Below, one piece after another: positions 1-8,904 of a stretch of DNA of 43,240 nt (position 1 is its first letter; each line of letters begins with the position of its first letter). The DNA lies in assembly GCA_012838865.1 (NCBI GenBank), contig DUOK01000098.1:1-43240 (forward strand), written 5' to 3'. The translations under genes and the position numbers were made by a program. The notes beneath the pieces are model-generated. The model had not been told where the DNA came from. It saw only the letters and a program-made list of their open reading frames with translations, and searched no databases. Source of the DNA: Bacteroidales bacterium (GTDB lineage Bacteria; Bacteroidota; Bacteroidia; Bacteroidales; Marinilabiliaceae).

Positions 1-688
1 AGGCAGGAAAATAAGCGTTACGCCCATCCTGCTCCACCAATTCCTCCACAGCCAGCAAAAGCACCGATTTCGACAGCTGGTTGCCGTGGGCCCCGTCCTT
101 CCAGTGCCTGACGGGACTCACCGTAAAAATCACCTGCAAATCAGGATTCACCTGCCGCAAGGCCATCAGCAAGCTTTGCCAGCGTTCAACTACAGCCCTT
201 ACCGATAAACGATAGCGCTGAAAATCCCTGGCCGGAAACTTATGACAATTCGCCACCACCTGTTGCGCCTCGCCAAAGGCATAGACCCAGGCCGTTCCAA
301 AAGTCACCACCAAACAACGGGCCTCCTTTAAAAACGAATGCCCCTTCAGGGTAGCTGCATTGACGTCCTGCACCACCTTAGCGGCATCGCAACCACTGAA
401 ACTGCCGTGGTGCTGAAAGCTGTGCCACAATCCGTCCCGCTCCACCAAGTCGCCCAAACCCACCTGCCGGTTCTCCAGAAAAGCCTCCAAAGCAGCGGCC
501 ACAGAAAAGGGATTAAAAAGCACTCCGTGCGGATTCACCAGTACCTTAAAACAGGCCTCCTCCATCCGCTGCCCCACATTCCCCGCAAAACAGGAGCCCA
601 TAAAAAGCACCCCGGAATGCACCCCCAATCTTTCCGCATCGGGAGCGGGAGTACAAACAATAGATGTTCTGAACGGATCCTTCTTCAT
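1..688 (-). CDS. GSCFA domain protein (3' part beyond window)
   Basis: The minus-strand frame is open from 688 to the window edge (229 codons) and is incomplete at its C-terminus. The name-giving GSCFA motif is present (MGSCFAGNVGQRM, about residues 30-42), followed by the family's NPHGVLFNPFS block and later VTFGTAWVY and FTVSPVRHWKDG. GSCFA proteins are a Bacteroidota family related to SGNH/GDSL hydrolases; the substrate is unknown. The ATG at 688 was chosen because translation from it (MKKDPFRTSIV) matches the usual short leader before the GSCFA motif. No Shine-Dalgarno site is visible. The same frame stays open upstream to 1051 without an ATG, so a longer product cannot be excluded. It lies downstream of, and in the same direction as, the hydrolase gene ending at 1047. 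Confidence 0.85.
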   Translation of the reverse strand, partial: MKKDPFRTSIVCTPAPDAERLGVHSGVLFMGSCFAGNVGQRMEEACFKVLVNPHGVLFNPFSVAAALEAFLENRQVGLGDLVERDGLWHSFQHHGSFSGCDAAKVVQDVNAATLKGHSFLKEARCLVVTFGTAWVYAFGEAQQVVANCHKFPARDFQRYRLSVRAVVERWQSLLMALRQVNPDLQVIFTVSPVRHWKDGAHGNQLSKSVLLLAVEELVEQDGRNAYFPA

Positions 689-1046
689 AAAGCGAGGGGG
701 ACTTCTGTACCCTCGCAAGATAACACTTTGCACCCACTCGCAAAACTCTTCCTCATAAAATACCGGTGGCGGAAGCCCTCTGCCCAGCGCGACAAAACTG
801 CAGTGGCAATAAACCAGCTTGAAAAAAGAAAGCAGTCCGGGAGGTCGCACTAGGCGGAGGGACTGCAGGGGGCAAGCCTCCGACTGTTTCCGATAAAGCG
901 ACTGAAGCAAGTGCAGCGTAAAAAGCCGGGCTGCCTGAGCCGAAGGCGAGTTCCCGGCTTTTAGCCAACGCACCGAAGGCGCCGGAAACAGACGGCAGCG
1001 CAGACCCTGCAATCCCGCAGCCACCAAGACCTCCCGCAACGCGCCC
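689..1046 (-). other. Gap between hydrolase and GSCFA gene, open in frame
   Basis: This 358-base stretch holds no gene that I recognise. On the minus strand it is open in the same frame as the GSCFA gene, from a stop at 1052-1054 (inside the hydrolase end) to the ATG at 688. It has no ATG, only TTG or GTG codons near 1039, 1027 and 1024. The hypothetical product is rich in Leu, Arg, Pro and Cys, has no motif I know, and ends in a more protein-like segment (YEEEFCEWVQSVILRGYR). It is either a GC-rich open frame by chance, an N-terminal extension of the GSCFA protein, or a small uncharacterised gene that has lost its start. Confidence 0.35.
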
Positions 1047-1889
1047 TTATTTCAAGCGCTCCTCCATCCACGCCACAATGTCGCTAAAAACAAGATCCGC
1101 CACCGGCTCCCGATGCAACTCATGCAAAGCCCCCCCATAGCCCTTATAACTACAGTTCTCCGGATACCGCGCAGCAAAACGCTCCGTAGCCCCGCAAGAA
1201 GTCAGCGGATCCGCCTCCCCGTGCAGTAAAAGCATCGGCAAGTGAAAATCCAGCCCCTTCGTCATCAAAAAGCGCGCACTGTCGTTCAACTCATTAAATA
1301 AGCGGAGACTGATGCGACCGTGCATCAAAGGATCCGCATCCGCCTCCTCCCGCTCTGCAGGGACACTCGTCATCTGGTCCGACCGGATGCCTGTAGAAAA
1401 AGTCCACTCCGGCCACCACACATCCGCCCAGCGCCCAAGGCGCTGCAACCAGGGCTTCGGCGGATGTACCAACTCCAGCCAGGGAGAAGTCACCACCACC
1501 CCTGCAAAATCCTGCCGACGAAAACGCAAGAAATTCAAAACCAGATTGCCCCCCATGCTGTGCCCGTATAAGAACCAGGGCACATCCTCAAAATTGCGCT
1601 CACAACGCCGCACCAGCATCGACACATCGTCCATCAACTCCGTAAGCGAATGCACAAAGCCCCGTGGGCCCTGCGCCTTCCCATGTCCACGATAATCCAG
1701 CGCATAGACAAAAAAGCCCAGCTTAACAAAGCGACGGGCCCAATCGTTGTAACGGGCACCATGCTCACCAATGCCGTGCACCAACAAAATACAAGCCCGA
1801 GGCTTCCCCTCCGGCTTCCAATAATGCCCATGCAGCGGCGTACCGTCGCCCGACACCAAAGTAAAAGTGTGATAAATCTTCCCCATCAC
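1047..1889 (-). CDS. Alpha/beta hydrolase, monoacylglycerol lipase-like (serine aminopeptidase S33 fold)
   Basis: The 280-residue protein has the full alpha/beta-hydrolase set. The oxyanion region is LLVHGIGEHGARY (residues 36-48), the nucleophile elbow GHSMGG puts the catalytic Ser at 111, the acid is Asp227 in HGEADPLTS, and the His is His256 in GALHELHRE. The GxxHEL ending and the HGIGEHGARY block are typical of the lysophospholipase/monoglyceride lipase branch (PldB/YtpA-like). There is no signal peptide, so it should be cytoplasmic and act on lipid or acylglycerol esters; the substrate is inferred. ATG codons occur at 1889 and 1886. A promoter-like box lies 26 bases upstream, so it may be transcribed apart from queG, which ends at 1986. 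Confidence 0.85.
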   Translation of the reverse strand: MMGKIYHTFTLVSGDGTPLHGHYWKPEGKPRACILLVHGIGEHGARYNDWARRFVKLGFFVYALDYRGHGKAQGPRGFVHSLTELMDDVSMLVRRCERNFEDVPWFLYGHSMGGNLVLNFLRFRRQDFAGVVVTSPWLELVHPPKPWLQRLGRWADVWWPEWTFSTGIRSDQMTSVPAEREEADADPLMHGRISLRLFNELNDSARFLMTKGLDFHLPMLLLHGEADPLTSCGATERFAARYPENCSYKGYGGALHELHREPVADLVFSDIVAWMEERLK

Positions 1890-1914
1890 CAGTAAAGTAA
1901 GTAGTAACGGGGGA

Positions 1915-1943
1915 CAAATCTAAAAGAAAATCAGATACGCCAA
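1915..1943 (-). promoter_or_regulatory. Candidate promoter for the hydrolase gene
   Basis: Read on the minus strand there is a TAGATTTG box (1922-1915), a full match to the Bacteroidota -7 consensus TAnnTTTG. A TTG (-33 element) lies 18 bases upstream. The box sits 26 bases before the start codon. This is a consensus match only. Confidence 0.4.
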
Positions 1944-1985
1944 GCACCTTGGACCCTAAAAACAAGAAACTTAAAAAAGAAGCCG

Positions 1986-2939
1986 CTAATCCCCTTGGCG
2001 CCTCTCAGCAAAAGCAAAGTTGCGCTGCCAACCACTGAATTTGGCCCTTTTTACCGCCGAACCCTTAAACAATCGGGAAAAATCCGCCTGCTCCATACTG
2101 CGCCAGCGGTCCACATCCATAGCCAGCAGCTCGGCAGAAGGCACAAAAGCCGGTTCGTCATGGGCGCCGGGGCGCCGGTTCCAGGGACAGACCTCCTGAC
2201 AAATGTCGCAGCCGAAGGTCCAGCCTTCGGTTTTACCCGCAAATTCTTCAGGAATATCCGCCGCCTTATTTTCAATGGTCAGGTAAGAAAGACAGCGTCC
2301 GGCATCTACCGTTCGGCCGGGGAGAATGGCGGTGGTGGGACAAGCATCGATGCACAAGGTACAGCCCCCGCATCGGTCGTTATAAGCAGGTGCATCCTCT
2401 GTCGGAAGATCGAGATTCAGCACCAGCTCCGACAAAAACACATAGGAACCCAGTTTGCGATGAATCAAGAGACTGTTCTTACCAATCCAACCGAGTCCCG
2501 CCCGGGCGGCGAGACTCCTTTCGAGCAAGGGCGCAGAGTCCACAAACACCCGTCCCTCCAACTGCGGGTAAAGGTCCCGCTTGATAAAATCAAACAGCGC
2601 ATTCAATTTGGCCCGGAGCACATCGTGGTAATCCTGCCCGTAAGCATAACGCGATATTTTGGGAAAACGCTCCGACAAGACGGGCTCGGCCGGCTTGTAA
2701 TTGTAGAGCAGCGAAACCACCGTTAAGGCCCCCTCCACCAGGCGGGCCGGATGCGTTCGCTTTTCAAAGTGCTTGGCCATATAGCCCATACCGGCATGAA
2801 GGCCGGCATCGAGCCAGGCCTGCAAGCGCTCCGCATCGCCCTCCAGTTGGGTGGCGCGACTAAAGCCCAGATCGGCAAAGCCCAGTCGCAGGGCCTCTTC
2901 GCGAATCTGCCTTTTCAGATGTTCGCCGGCCAAATGCAT
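1986..2939 (-). CDS. queG: Epoxyqueuosine reductase QueG
   Basis: QueG carries out the last step of queuosine synthesis, reducing epoxyqueuosine in tRNA to queuosine using cobalamin and two [4Fe-4S] clusters. The roughly 317-residue protein shows both ferredoxin-like cysteine sets, CGGCTLCIDACPT and CDICQEVCPWN. It also has the conserved VDSAPLLERSLAARAGLGWIG active-site region, where the Asp is the expected acid. The ATG at 2939 was chosen because homology begins there (MHLAGEHLKRQ). An upstream extension to 3005 would overlap the previous gene and reads as unrelated sequence. The start is one base after the TAA of the SufT-like gene, so translation is probably coupled. It lacks the long C-terminal HEAT-repeat extension seen in some QueG proteins. 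Confidence 0.93.
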   Translation of the reverse strand: MHLAGEHLKRQIREEALRLGFADLGFSRATQLEGDAERLQAWLDAGLHAGMGYMAKHFEKRTHPARLVEGALTVVSLLYNYKPAEPVLSERFPKISRYAYGQDYHDVLRAKLNALFDFIKRDLYPQLEGRVFVDSAPLLERSLAARAGLGWIGKNSLLIHRKLGSYVFLSELVLNLDLPTEDAPAYNDRCGGCTLCIDACPTTAILPGRTVDAGRCLSYLTIENKAADIPEEFAGKTEGWTFGCDICQEVCPWNRRPGAHDEPAFVPSAELLAMDVDRWRSMEQADFSRLFKGSAVKRAKFSGWQRNFAFAERRQGD

Positions 2940-2940
2940 C

Positions 2941-3258
2941 TTAGAGCAAACCCAGTTCGAGCAAAGCCTCGTCCGACAACATATCCCGATCCCACGGCGG
3001 ATCAAAGGTCATGTTCACCTCTGCCGAGGTCACCCCTTCCACACCAGCCACCACATCACGCACCTCTTCGGGCAGCGATTCCGCAACCGGGCAATTGGGC
3101 GAGGTCAGGGTCATCACAATACGCACCTTTCCATCCTCCTGCACATCCACCTCATAAATCAGTCCCAGGTCGTAGATATTCACCGGAATCTCCGGATCGT
3201 AAACCGTTTTAAGGGCATTGATGATGTCTGTTTCCTTACTCAAAAATTCGTTGCTCAT
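2941..3258 (-). CDS. SufT-like MIP18/DUF59 iron-sulfur assembly protein
   Basis: This is a 105-residue, single-domain DUF59 (MIP18) protein. Family hallmarks are the DPEIPVNIYDLGLIYEV block near residue 20 and TLTSPNCPVAESLPEEV, which contains the conserved Cys. The end, MTFDPPWDRDMLSDEA, is also characteristic. DUF59 proteins linked to suf operons (SufT) help mature Fe-S proteins, especially when Fe-S demand is high. The ATG at 3258 was preferred over an in-frame ATG at 3318 because it has one of the few clear Shine-Dalgarno sites in the window (AAGGAG, about 6 bases upstream) and matches the family start. It lies between sufE (25 bases upstream) and queG (1 base downstream), which encodes an Fe-S enzyme. 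Confidence 0.92.
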   Translation of the reverse strand: MSNEFLSKETDIINALKTVYDPEIPVNIYDLGLIYEVDVQEDGKVRIVMTLTSPNCPVAESLPEEVRDVVAGVEGVTSAEVNMTFDPPWDRDMLSDEALLELGLL

Positions 3259-3283
3259 AGTAGCTCCTTTTTTGGGTCGCCCC

Positions 3284-3709
3284 CTACCTGGCCAACTTGG
3301 TTTTATAAGCCAGCGCATACATACGCATCTGCTTAATCATAGCCACCAAGCCGTTCGAGCGGGTGGGCGACAAGTGTTCCTTAAGGCCAATGGCATCAAC
3401 AAAAGCCAAAGGGGCCTCTAATATCTCGTCGGGTGTTCGTCCGTTCAACACCCTGATCAGAAGGGCGACGATCCCCTTCACAATAATGGCGTCGCTGTCG
3501 GCCATAAAATAAATCAGGCCGTCCTTTTCCCAGGCGTACAACCACACCTTACTCTGACAACCCTCTATCAAATTTTGATTGCTTCGGTGCTCCTCCTCAA
3601 AATCGGTTAAATCGTTACCCAGCTCAATCAACAACGAATAGCGATCCATCCAGTCGCTGAGCATCGAAAACTCTTCAACAATTTCCTTTTCACGTTCCTC
3701 AATAGTCAT
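3284..3709 (-). CDS. sufE: Cysteine desulfuration protein SufE
   Basis: SufE accepts the persulfide from the SufS cysteine and hands it to the SufBCD scaffold. The 141-residue protein has the usual SufE length and the conserved NLIEGCQSKVWLYA block, in which Cys51 is the sulfur acceptor. It also has the C-terminal GLKEHLSPTRSNGL motif that is invariant in the family. The start at 3709 (MTIEEREKEIVEEF) is the usual one. It follows sufS by 44 bases and precedes the SufT-like gene by 25 bases, consistent with one transcript. Confidence 0.95.
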   Translation of the reverse strand: MTIEEREKEIVEEFSMLSDWMDRYSLLIELGNDLTDFEEEHRSNQNLIEGCQSKVWLYAWEKDGLIYFMADSDAIIVKGIVALLIRVLNGRTPDEILEAPLAFVDAIGLKEHLSPTRSNGLVAMIKQMRMYALAYKTKLAR

Positions 3710-3753
3710 CGTTCCTTATTTAGTAAAGGCCAAATTTCACGATTTTTTGATCC

Positions 3754-4974
3754 CTACGCAAAAAGTTGGCGCACTTTCAGCAGGCCCTCCGCCAAAGCGT
3801 CCACCTCCGACTTGGTGTTGTACAGTCCAAACGAAGCCCGTACCGTACCCGGAATCCCAAAACGATCCATCAAAGGCTGGGCACAATGGTGACCGGTACG
3901 CACGGCTATGCCCATTTTATCGAGCAGCGTGCCCGTATCAAAGGGATGAATACCTTCGGGTAAAAAGGAAAGCAGACTGCCCCGCTGAGCTGCCCTTCCA
4001 TAAAAAATAAGATCGCCCAGACCTTCCAGGCGCTCCACCGCATAGGCAAAAAGCTCCTTCTCATAGGCCGCTATCTCAGCCATCCCCAGCTGCTGCAAAT
4101 AATCCACCGCAGCACCGAGTCCCACCACCCCCACATAGTCGGGCGTACCCGCCTCAAACTTATAGGGCAGTTCGTTGTAGGTGCTGCCCGAAAAGCGCAC
4201 CTGTTGAATCATTTCTCCGCCACCCTGCCAGGGGGGCATGGCTTCAAGCAGTTCGACTTTGCCGTAGAGCACACCGGTGCCGGTGGGACCGTACATTTTA
4301 TGGCCCGAAAAAACGTAGAAGTCGCAATCGAGTGCCGCCACATCCACCTTGGTGTGATGAATGGCCTGGGCCCCGTCGATCAAGACCTTAACACCCTTGC
4401 TGTGCGCCAGCGCCACAATATCTTTTACCGGATTGATGGTGCCCAACACATTGCTGATGTGAGTAATGGCCAACAAGCGTGTACGCTCATCGAGTAAAGC
4501 AGGCAAGGCCGCCAAATCGAGCTCCCCATTGTCGAGTACGGGCAGTACTTTCAGCTCCAACTGCATCCGCTCAGCCAGCAACTGCCAGGGCACAATGTTC
4601 GAGTGGTGCTCCATTTCACTCACCACAAGGGCATCGCCCGGCTGCATAAAAGCCGCCCCAAAAGAATGGGCCACCAGATTGATCGCCTCGGTAGTGCCCC
4701 GGGTAAAAATAATTTGACGACTCTCCGCCGCGTTGATAAAGTCGCGCACCTTTTCGCGTGCCGCCTCAAAGGCCTCGGTACTGAGGTTGCTGAGCGTATG
4801 TATCCCCCGGTGTATGTTGCTGTTGTACTCATAATATACGCGGTCCATCGCCTCCACCACCTGGCGCGGCGTTTGTGCGGTAGCACCGTTGTCAAAATAC
4901 ACCAAAGGCCGCCCGTTCACCGGGCGGCTCAGTATGGGAAAATCCTTGCGGATTTCGTCAATGGGAAAATTCAT
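3754..4974 (-). CDS. sufS: Cysteine desulfurase SufS
   Basis: SufS is a PLP-dependent, group II cysteine desulfurase that removes sulfur from cysteine as a bound persulfide. The 406-residue product shows the PLP lysine, Lys226 in SGHKMYGPTGTG. It also has the catalytic His block SEMEHHSNIVPW (His123) and the active-site Cys364 in RTGHHCAQPLM. The ATG at 4974 gives the canonical start MNFPIDEIRKDFPIL. The frame is open to 5049, but the extra residues would overlap the end of sufD and do not resemble SufS. The start lies one base beyond the sufD TGA, so the two are probably translationally coupled. SufE, its partner, is the next gene. Confidence 0.96.
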   Translation of the reverse strand: MNFPIDEIRKDFPILSRPVNGRPLVYFDNGATAQTPRQVVEAMDRVYYEYNSNIHRGIHTLSNLSTEAFEAAREKVRDFINAAESRQIIFTRGTTEAINLVAHSFGAAFMQPGDALVVSEMEHHSNIVPWQLLAERMQLELKVLPVLDNGELDLAALPALLDERTRLLAITHISNVLGTINPVKDIVALAHSKGVKVLIDGAQAIHHTKVDVAALDCDFYVFSGHKMYGPTGTGVLYGKVELLEAMPPWQGGGEMIQQVRFSGSTYNELPYKFEAGTPDYVGVVGLGAAVDYLQQLGMAEIAAYEKELFAYAVERLEGLGDLIFYGRAAQRGSLLSFLPEGIHPFDTGTLLDKMGIAVRTGHHCAQPLMDRFGIPGTVRASFGLYNTKSEVDALAEGLLKVRQLFA

Positions 4975-4975
4975 T

Positions 4976-6355
4976 TCATTCGCTTTTAACGCGACCGGTA
5001 CCCAACTGGCCGCAAACCACACAGGAGTCGCATTTGTCGAGTTCGCCACGGAAGCGCTTCTCCACCAATTCCCGAATCTGCTCTTTCAGAGCGGGCACCT
5101 GAATTTTTTCGATCACCTCGTAGGCAAAGGCATACATCAGCAAAATATTGGCTTCTTCCTTACTGATGCCCCGTGCCCGCAAGTAAAACATCGCATGCTC
5201 ATCGAGCTGACCCACCGTAGCACCGTGACTGCACTTCACATCATCGGCATAAATCTCCAACTGGGGACGGGTATTCATTTTGGCGTTCTCGGTAAGCAAG
5301 AGGTTGTTGTTGCTCTGGTAAGCATTGGTCCGCTGGGCATCCGGCGCCACAAAAATGCGACCGGTAAAAGCACCGGTACTGGCATCGTCCATCACCCCCT
5401 TAAACAACTCGTTGCTCTCGCAATCGGGCACCGCATGATTGATGAACGAGAAATTATCCACGTGCTGGTTCTTGTCGATCACATACAAGCCCGAAATGTG
5501 GTTTTCGGCATGCGGTCCCCCCAGTCGTGAAAAAATATTGTTGCGGGCCACCCCGGTGTGCAGGGTAAAATAGTTGGCGTTAAGCAAGGAGCGCGTCTCT
5601 TGGTCGAAGTGATAAGCACCGACCTGAACCGTTCCGTTATGCTGATTCTGCAGGTTGTAAAAGTCGAGCATGGCCGACTCAGCCACATGCCCTTCCGTAA
5701 CGGTATTTACCACAAAACGGCTCATCGACATGGTATGGTCGCAAAACAAGACGCGTGCCTGAGCCTGCTCTTCCACCACAATGAGGTTGCGCTGGTTCAC
5801 CATCAAATCCTGTTCGCCGGTCAAGACATTCACCACCTGAATGGGCTTTTCTACCACCTTGCCCTTAGGCACGTAAATAAAAATGCCGTCGGTAGCAAAA
5901 AGGGTATTGAGGGCCACAAAACCGTCTTCCTCCACCTTGGCCAGCGATCCGTAGTAGCGCTTCAACAATTCGGGGTGCTTTTTCGAAAGTTCGGCAAAAC
6001 TGCCGGCCTCCACCCCGTCGGGCAAAGCCTCCACATTGCTGCCGGCCACAAACTTCCCGTTGACCGTAAATAAGGTGTAGGAGTCGAGCTCGTGCACATT
6101 GCACTCAAATTGCTTCAGCGCTTCCGAAGTCGCCCCGTTGAGTCCGTAAGCCTGCGTGTACCCGGCCTTAAACCAGGCCTGCAAGTTGGTGTACTTGTAG
6201 GCCTCCACCTTCGAAGAGGGAATGCCCAACTTCGAAAAGGCTTCCATCGCACCTTCCCTGGCTGCGTTCACCTCAGGTGCCGCATCCTTTTCAATCAGCT
6301 CCCTGTTCTCGGCAAAAAGCCGCTGCAGAGCTATGTCGTGTTCCGATAATTGCAT
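4976..6355 (-). CDS. sufD: Fe-S cluster assembly scaffold protein SufD
   Basis: SufD pairs with SufB in the SufB-SufC2-SufD scaffold on which Fe-S clusters are built. The 459-residue protein has the SufBD beta-helix core, with the conserved stretches FVAPDAQRTNAYQSNNNLLL and CSHGATVGQLDEHAMFYLRA (conserved SufD His). The N-terminal helical part contains the conserved SSKVEAYKYTNL. The C-terminus ends with CDSCVVCGQL, an extra pair of Cys residues that I see but cannot assign a role. It starts two bases after the sufC stop and runs to one base before sufS. Confidence 0.96.
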   Translation of the reverse strand: MQLSEHDIALQRLFAENRELIEKDAAPEVNAAREGAMEAFSKLGIPSSKVEAYKYTNLQAWFKAGYTQAYGLNGATSEALKQFECNVHELDSYTLFTVNGKFVAGSNVEALPDGVEAGSFAELSKKHPELLKRYYGSLAKVEEDGFVALNTLFATDGIFIYVPKGKVVEKPIQVVNVLTGEQDLMVNQRNLIVVEEQAQARVLFCDHTMSMSRFVVNTVTEGHVAESAMLDFYNLQNQHNGTVQVGAYHFDQETRSLLNANYFTLHTGVARNNIFSRLGGPHAENHISGLYVIDKNQHVDNFSFINHAVPDCESNELFKGVMDDASTGAFTGRIFVAPDAQRTNAYQSNNNLLLTENAKMNTRPQLEIYADDVKCSHGATVGQLDEHAMFYLRARGISKEEANILLMYAFAYEVIEKIQVPALKEQIRELVEKRFRGELDKCDSCVVCGQLGTGRVKSE

Positions 6356-6357
6356 AC

Positions 6358-7107
6358 TTACTCCATTTCCTTTTTAATCCAATCGTACCCGTTTTTCTCC
6401 AGCTCGTAGGCCAGTTCTTTGCCGGCCGACTTAACAATTTTGCCTTTGTACAACACGTGCACGAAATCCGGCACAATGTGGTCGAGCAAGCGCTGGTAGT
6501 GGGTAATCAGGATGGTGGCGTTATCGGGACGGCGCAATTTATTGACCCCGTTGGCCACGATGCGCAAAGCATCGATGTCCAGTCCCGAGTCGGTCTCATC
6601 CAAAATGGCCAGTTTCGGATCCAGCATAGCCATCTGAAATATTTCATTCTTCTTTTTCTCTCCACCCGAAAAGCCCTCGTTCACCGAGCGGTTGGTCAGG
6701 TCCGAATCGATATCGACCAGTTGTTTGCGATCGCGCATCAGCTTCAGAAAATCGCTGGCCGACAGAGGCGCCTCGCCCCGGTATTTTTTCTGCTCATTGA
6801 GGGCCGTACGCATGAAGTTGGTCATGCTTACACCCGGAATCTCCACCGGGTACTGAAAACTTAAAAAGAATCCCTCCCGGGCACGATCTTCGGGAGACAA
6901 ATCGAGCAAATCTTTTCCGTTAAACTCCACGCTGCCCTCAACAACTTCAAAAGCCTCATTTCCGGCAAGCACCGAGGCCAGGGTACTCTTACCCGAACCG
7001 TTGGGCCCCATAATGGCGTGAATCTCTCCGGCCTTCACATCCAGATCAATGCCTCTTAATATTTCTTTGCCTTCAATCTTGGCATGTAAATTTCTTATCT
7101 TCAACAT
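6358..7107 (-). CDS. sufC: Fe-S cluster assembly ATPase SufC
   Basis: SufC is the cytoplasmic ABC-type ATPase of the SUF scaffold; it is not a membrane transporter. The 249 residues contain Walker A (GPNGSGKST), the Q-loop region FLSFQYPVEIPGVS that is special to SufC, the modified signature FSGGEKKKNEI, and Walker B with the D-loop (LAILDETDSGLDIDAL). The H-loop follows in ITHYQRLLD. All residues needed for ATP hydrolysis are present. It lies between sufB (47 bases upstream) and sufD (2 bases downstream). Confidence 0.97.
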   Translation of the reverse strand: MLKIRNLHAKIEGKEILRGIDLDVKAGEIHAIMGPNGSGKSTLASVLAGNEAFEVVEGSVEFNGKDLLDLSPEDRAREGFFLSFQYPVEIPGVSMTNFMRTALNEQKKYRGEAPLSASDFLKLMRDRKQLVDIDSDLTNRSVNEGFSGGEKKKNEIFQMAMLDPKLAILDETDSGLDIDALRIVANGVNKLRRPDNATILITHYQRLLDHIVPDFVHVLYKGKIVKSAGKELAYELEKNGYDWIKKEME

Positions 7108-7154
7108 GATGGTATGTTTTTCTTTTTCTTAATTATTCAACAAGCTAAAACGAC

Positions 7155-8603
7155 TTATCCTACGCTGCCCTCCAGGCTGATCTGAAGCAGTTTCTGCGCC
7201 TCAACGGCAAACTCCATAGGCAATTGGTTAATGACCTCCTTCACATAACCGTTTACAATGAGGCCCACCGCATCTTCGGTATCGATGCCCCGCTGGTTAC
7301 AATAAAAGATCTGGTCTTCCCCAATTTTTGAAGTCGTTGCCTCGTGCTCTACCTTGGCCGAAGGATTGTTGATCTCCAGATAGGGGAAGGTATGTGCCCC
7401 ACACTTATCGCCCAGCAACAGCGAGTCGCATTGCGAGAAGTTCCTTGCATTGTCGGCCTTCTTCGATACTTTAACCAGGCCCCGGTAGGAGTTCTGACTC
7501 TTTCCGGCCGATATCCCTTTGCTTACAATCAGACTGCGGGTGTTCTTACCCAGGTGAATCATTTTGGTTCCTGTATCGGCCTGCTGATAATTGTTGGTCA
7601 GTGCCACCGAATAAAACTCGCCCACCGTATTGTTGCCCATGAGCACGCAACTCGGGTACTTCCAGGTAATGGCCGAACCGGTTTCTACCTGCGTCCACGA
7701 TATTTTGGAATAATCGCCCTTACAGATGCCCCGCTTGGTCACAAAGTTGTAAATACCTCCCTTGCCCTCCTTGTTGCCCGGGTACCAGTTCTGTACGGTA
7801 GAGTACTTCACTTCGGCCCGGTCGAGGGTCACAATTTCAACCACGGCAGCATGCAGCTGATTCTCATCACGCATGGGCGCAGTACAACCCTCCAGGTAGC
7901 TCACATAGCTGTCGTCTTCGGCCACAATAAGCGTACGCTCAAACTGTCCGGTATTCATCGTATTGATGCGGAAGTAGGAGGACAGCTCCATGGGACAACG
8001 CACGCCTTTGGGAATAAACACAAAGGATCCGTCGCTGAACACCGCCGAATTAAGGGCAGCAAAAAAATTGTCGCCCGGCGGCACCACCGAACCCAAATAC
8101 TTCTTAACCAAGTCGGGATACTCTCTGGCTGCCTCCGAGAAACTGCAAAAGATGATGCCCTTTTCGGCGAGGGTTTCCCTGAAAGTGGTTTTTACCGAAA
8201 CGCTGTCGATGATGGCATCGACAGCCACTCCCGCCAAAACCTTCTGCTCGTCGAGCGGTATCCCCAGCTTATCAAAGGTCGCCCGCAATTCCGGGTCCAC
8301 CTCATCCATGCTGTTCAGCTGCGGCTTCTTCTTAGGTGCCGCGTAATATATCATATCCTGAAAATCGATTTCCGGAATCTTCAGGTGCGCCCAGTCGGGC
8401 GACTCCATCTTTAACCAATTGCGATAGGCTTCCAAACGGAACTCCAACAAAAATTCCGGCTCCTGCTTCCTTCTGGAAATTTCCCGAATCACCTCCTCGT
8501 TCAATCCCTTAGGAAGCACGTCCATCTCAATATCGGAATGAAAACCGTACTGGTATTCGCGATTGGTTACTTCTTCCAACAACTTATCCTGTTCGCTTGC
8601 CAT
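7155..8603 (-). CDS. sufB: Fe-S cluster assembly scaffold protein SufB
   Basis: SufB is the main scaffold subunit on which the nascent cluster forms. The 482-residue length is typical. Recognisable family blocks are FKIPEID-like [17 protein letters not shown], the [18 protein letters not shown] strand, [21 protein letters not shown], and [19 protein letters not shown] near the C-terminus, which includes the Cys/His region used for cluster assembly. It is the first gene of the suf run. The ATG at 8603 ([12 protein letters not shown]) matches the usual start. Promoter-like boxes lie about 160 bases upstream. Confidence 0.97.
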   Translation of the reverse strand: MASEQDKLLEEVTNREYQYGFHSDIEMDVLPKGLNEEVIREISRRKQEPEFLLEFRLEAYRNWLKMESPDWAHLKIPEIDFQDMIYYAAPKKKPQLNSMDEVDPELRATFDKLGIPLDEQKVLAGVAVDAIIDSVSVKTTFRETLAEKGIIFCSFSEAAREYPDLVKKYLGSVVPPGDNFFAALNSAVFSDGSFVFIPKGVRCPMELSSYFRINTMNTGQFERTLIVAEDDSYVSYLEGCTAPMRDENQLHAAVVEIVTLDRAEVKYSTVQNWYPGNKEGKGGIYNFVTKRGICKGDYSKISWTQVETGSAITWKYPSCVLMGNNTVGEFYSVALTNNYQQADTGTKMIHLGKNTRSLIVSKGISAGKSQNSYRGLVKVSKKADNARNFSQCDSLLLGDKCGAHTFPYLEINNPSAKVEHEATTSKIGEDQIFYCNQRGIDTEDAVGLIVNGYVKEVINQLPMEFAVEAQKLLQISLEGSVG

Positions 8604-8762
8604 AGTATTTTTAATCAGTTACTTTCTTACACATTTAAACAAGCCCCCCTGCAAAGAGTTCACCCCCTTTTTATCAGAAAAACCACCGTTTTATAACTGC
8701 GGTCTATATGCATTTGAATTACACAAAAACAAAATCCGACAATAAGAGCGAGGGCTGAAGGA

Positions 8763-8793
8763 CAAAATTACAAAACTATTTAGATTAATTAAA
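8763..8793 (-). promoter_or_regulatory. Candidate promoter of the suf run, in a 300-base gene-free region
   Basis: The 8604-8904 region has no gene. Read on the minus strand it carries two abutting -7 type boxes, TAGTTTTG (8778-8771) and TAATTTTG (8770-8763), both matching TAnnTTTG. A TTTA lies 19 bases upstream of the second box, close to the -33 TTTG. It would give a 5' leader of about 155 bases for sufB. I saw no clear regulator site (IscR or SufR type) by eye, and the leader is AT-rich and unstructured apart from short A/T runs. Confidence 0.4.
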
Positions 8794-8874
8794 CTTAAGG
8801 AGAGAAGAATGTCTTAAATTAAGACCCCTTAACAATATCTTGGCAACCAGGAAGTACTCCCTCCGGTTTTTCAT

Positions 8875-8882
8875 TAAATTTG
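8875..8882 (+). promoter_or_regulatory. TAAATTTG -7 box before channel remnant
   Basis: A full TAnnTTTG match lies 22 bases before the ATG of the broken ion-channel frame. No TTTG sits at the right distance upstream. It may be the original promoter of the channel gene, kept after its 5' coding part was deleted. Confidence 0.3.
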
Positions 8883-8904
8883 CAGCTATAAATAAGCGCG
8901 CTGC

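Noticed and set aside
4889-5530. Plus-strand frames of 200 or more codons opposite sufD, sufB and infB
   Set aside because: They mirror codon bias of well-identified genes and have no recognisable motifs.
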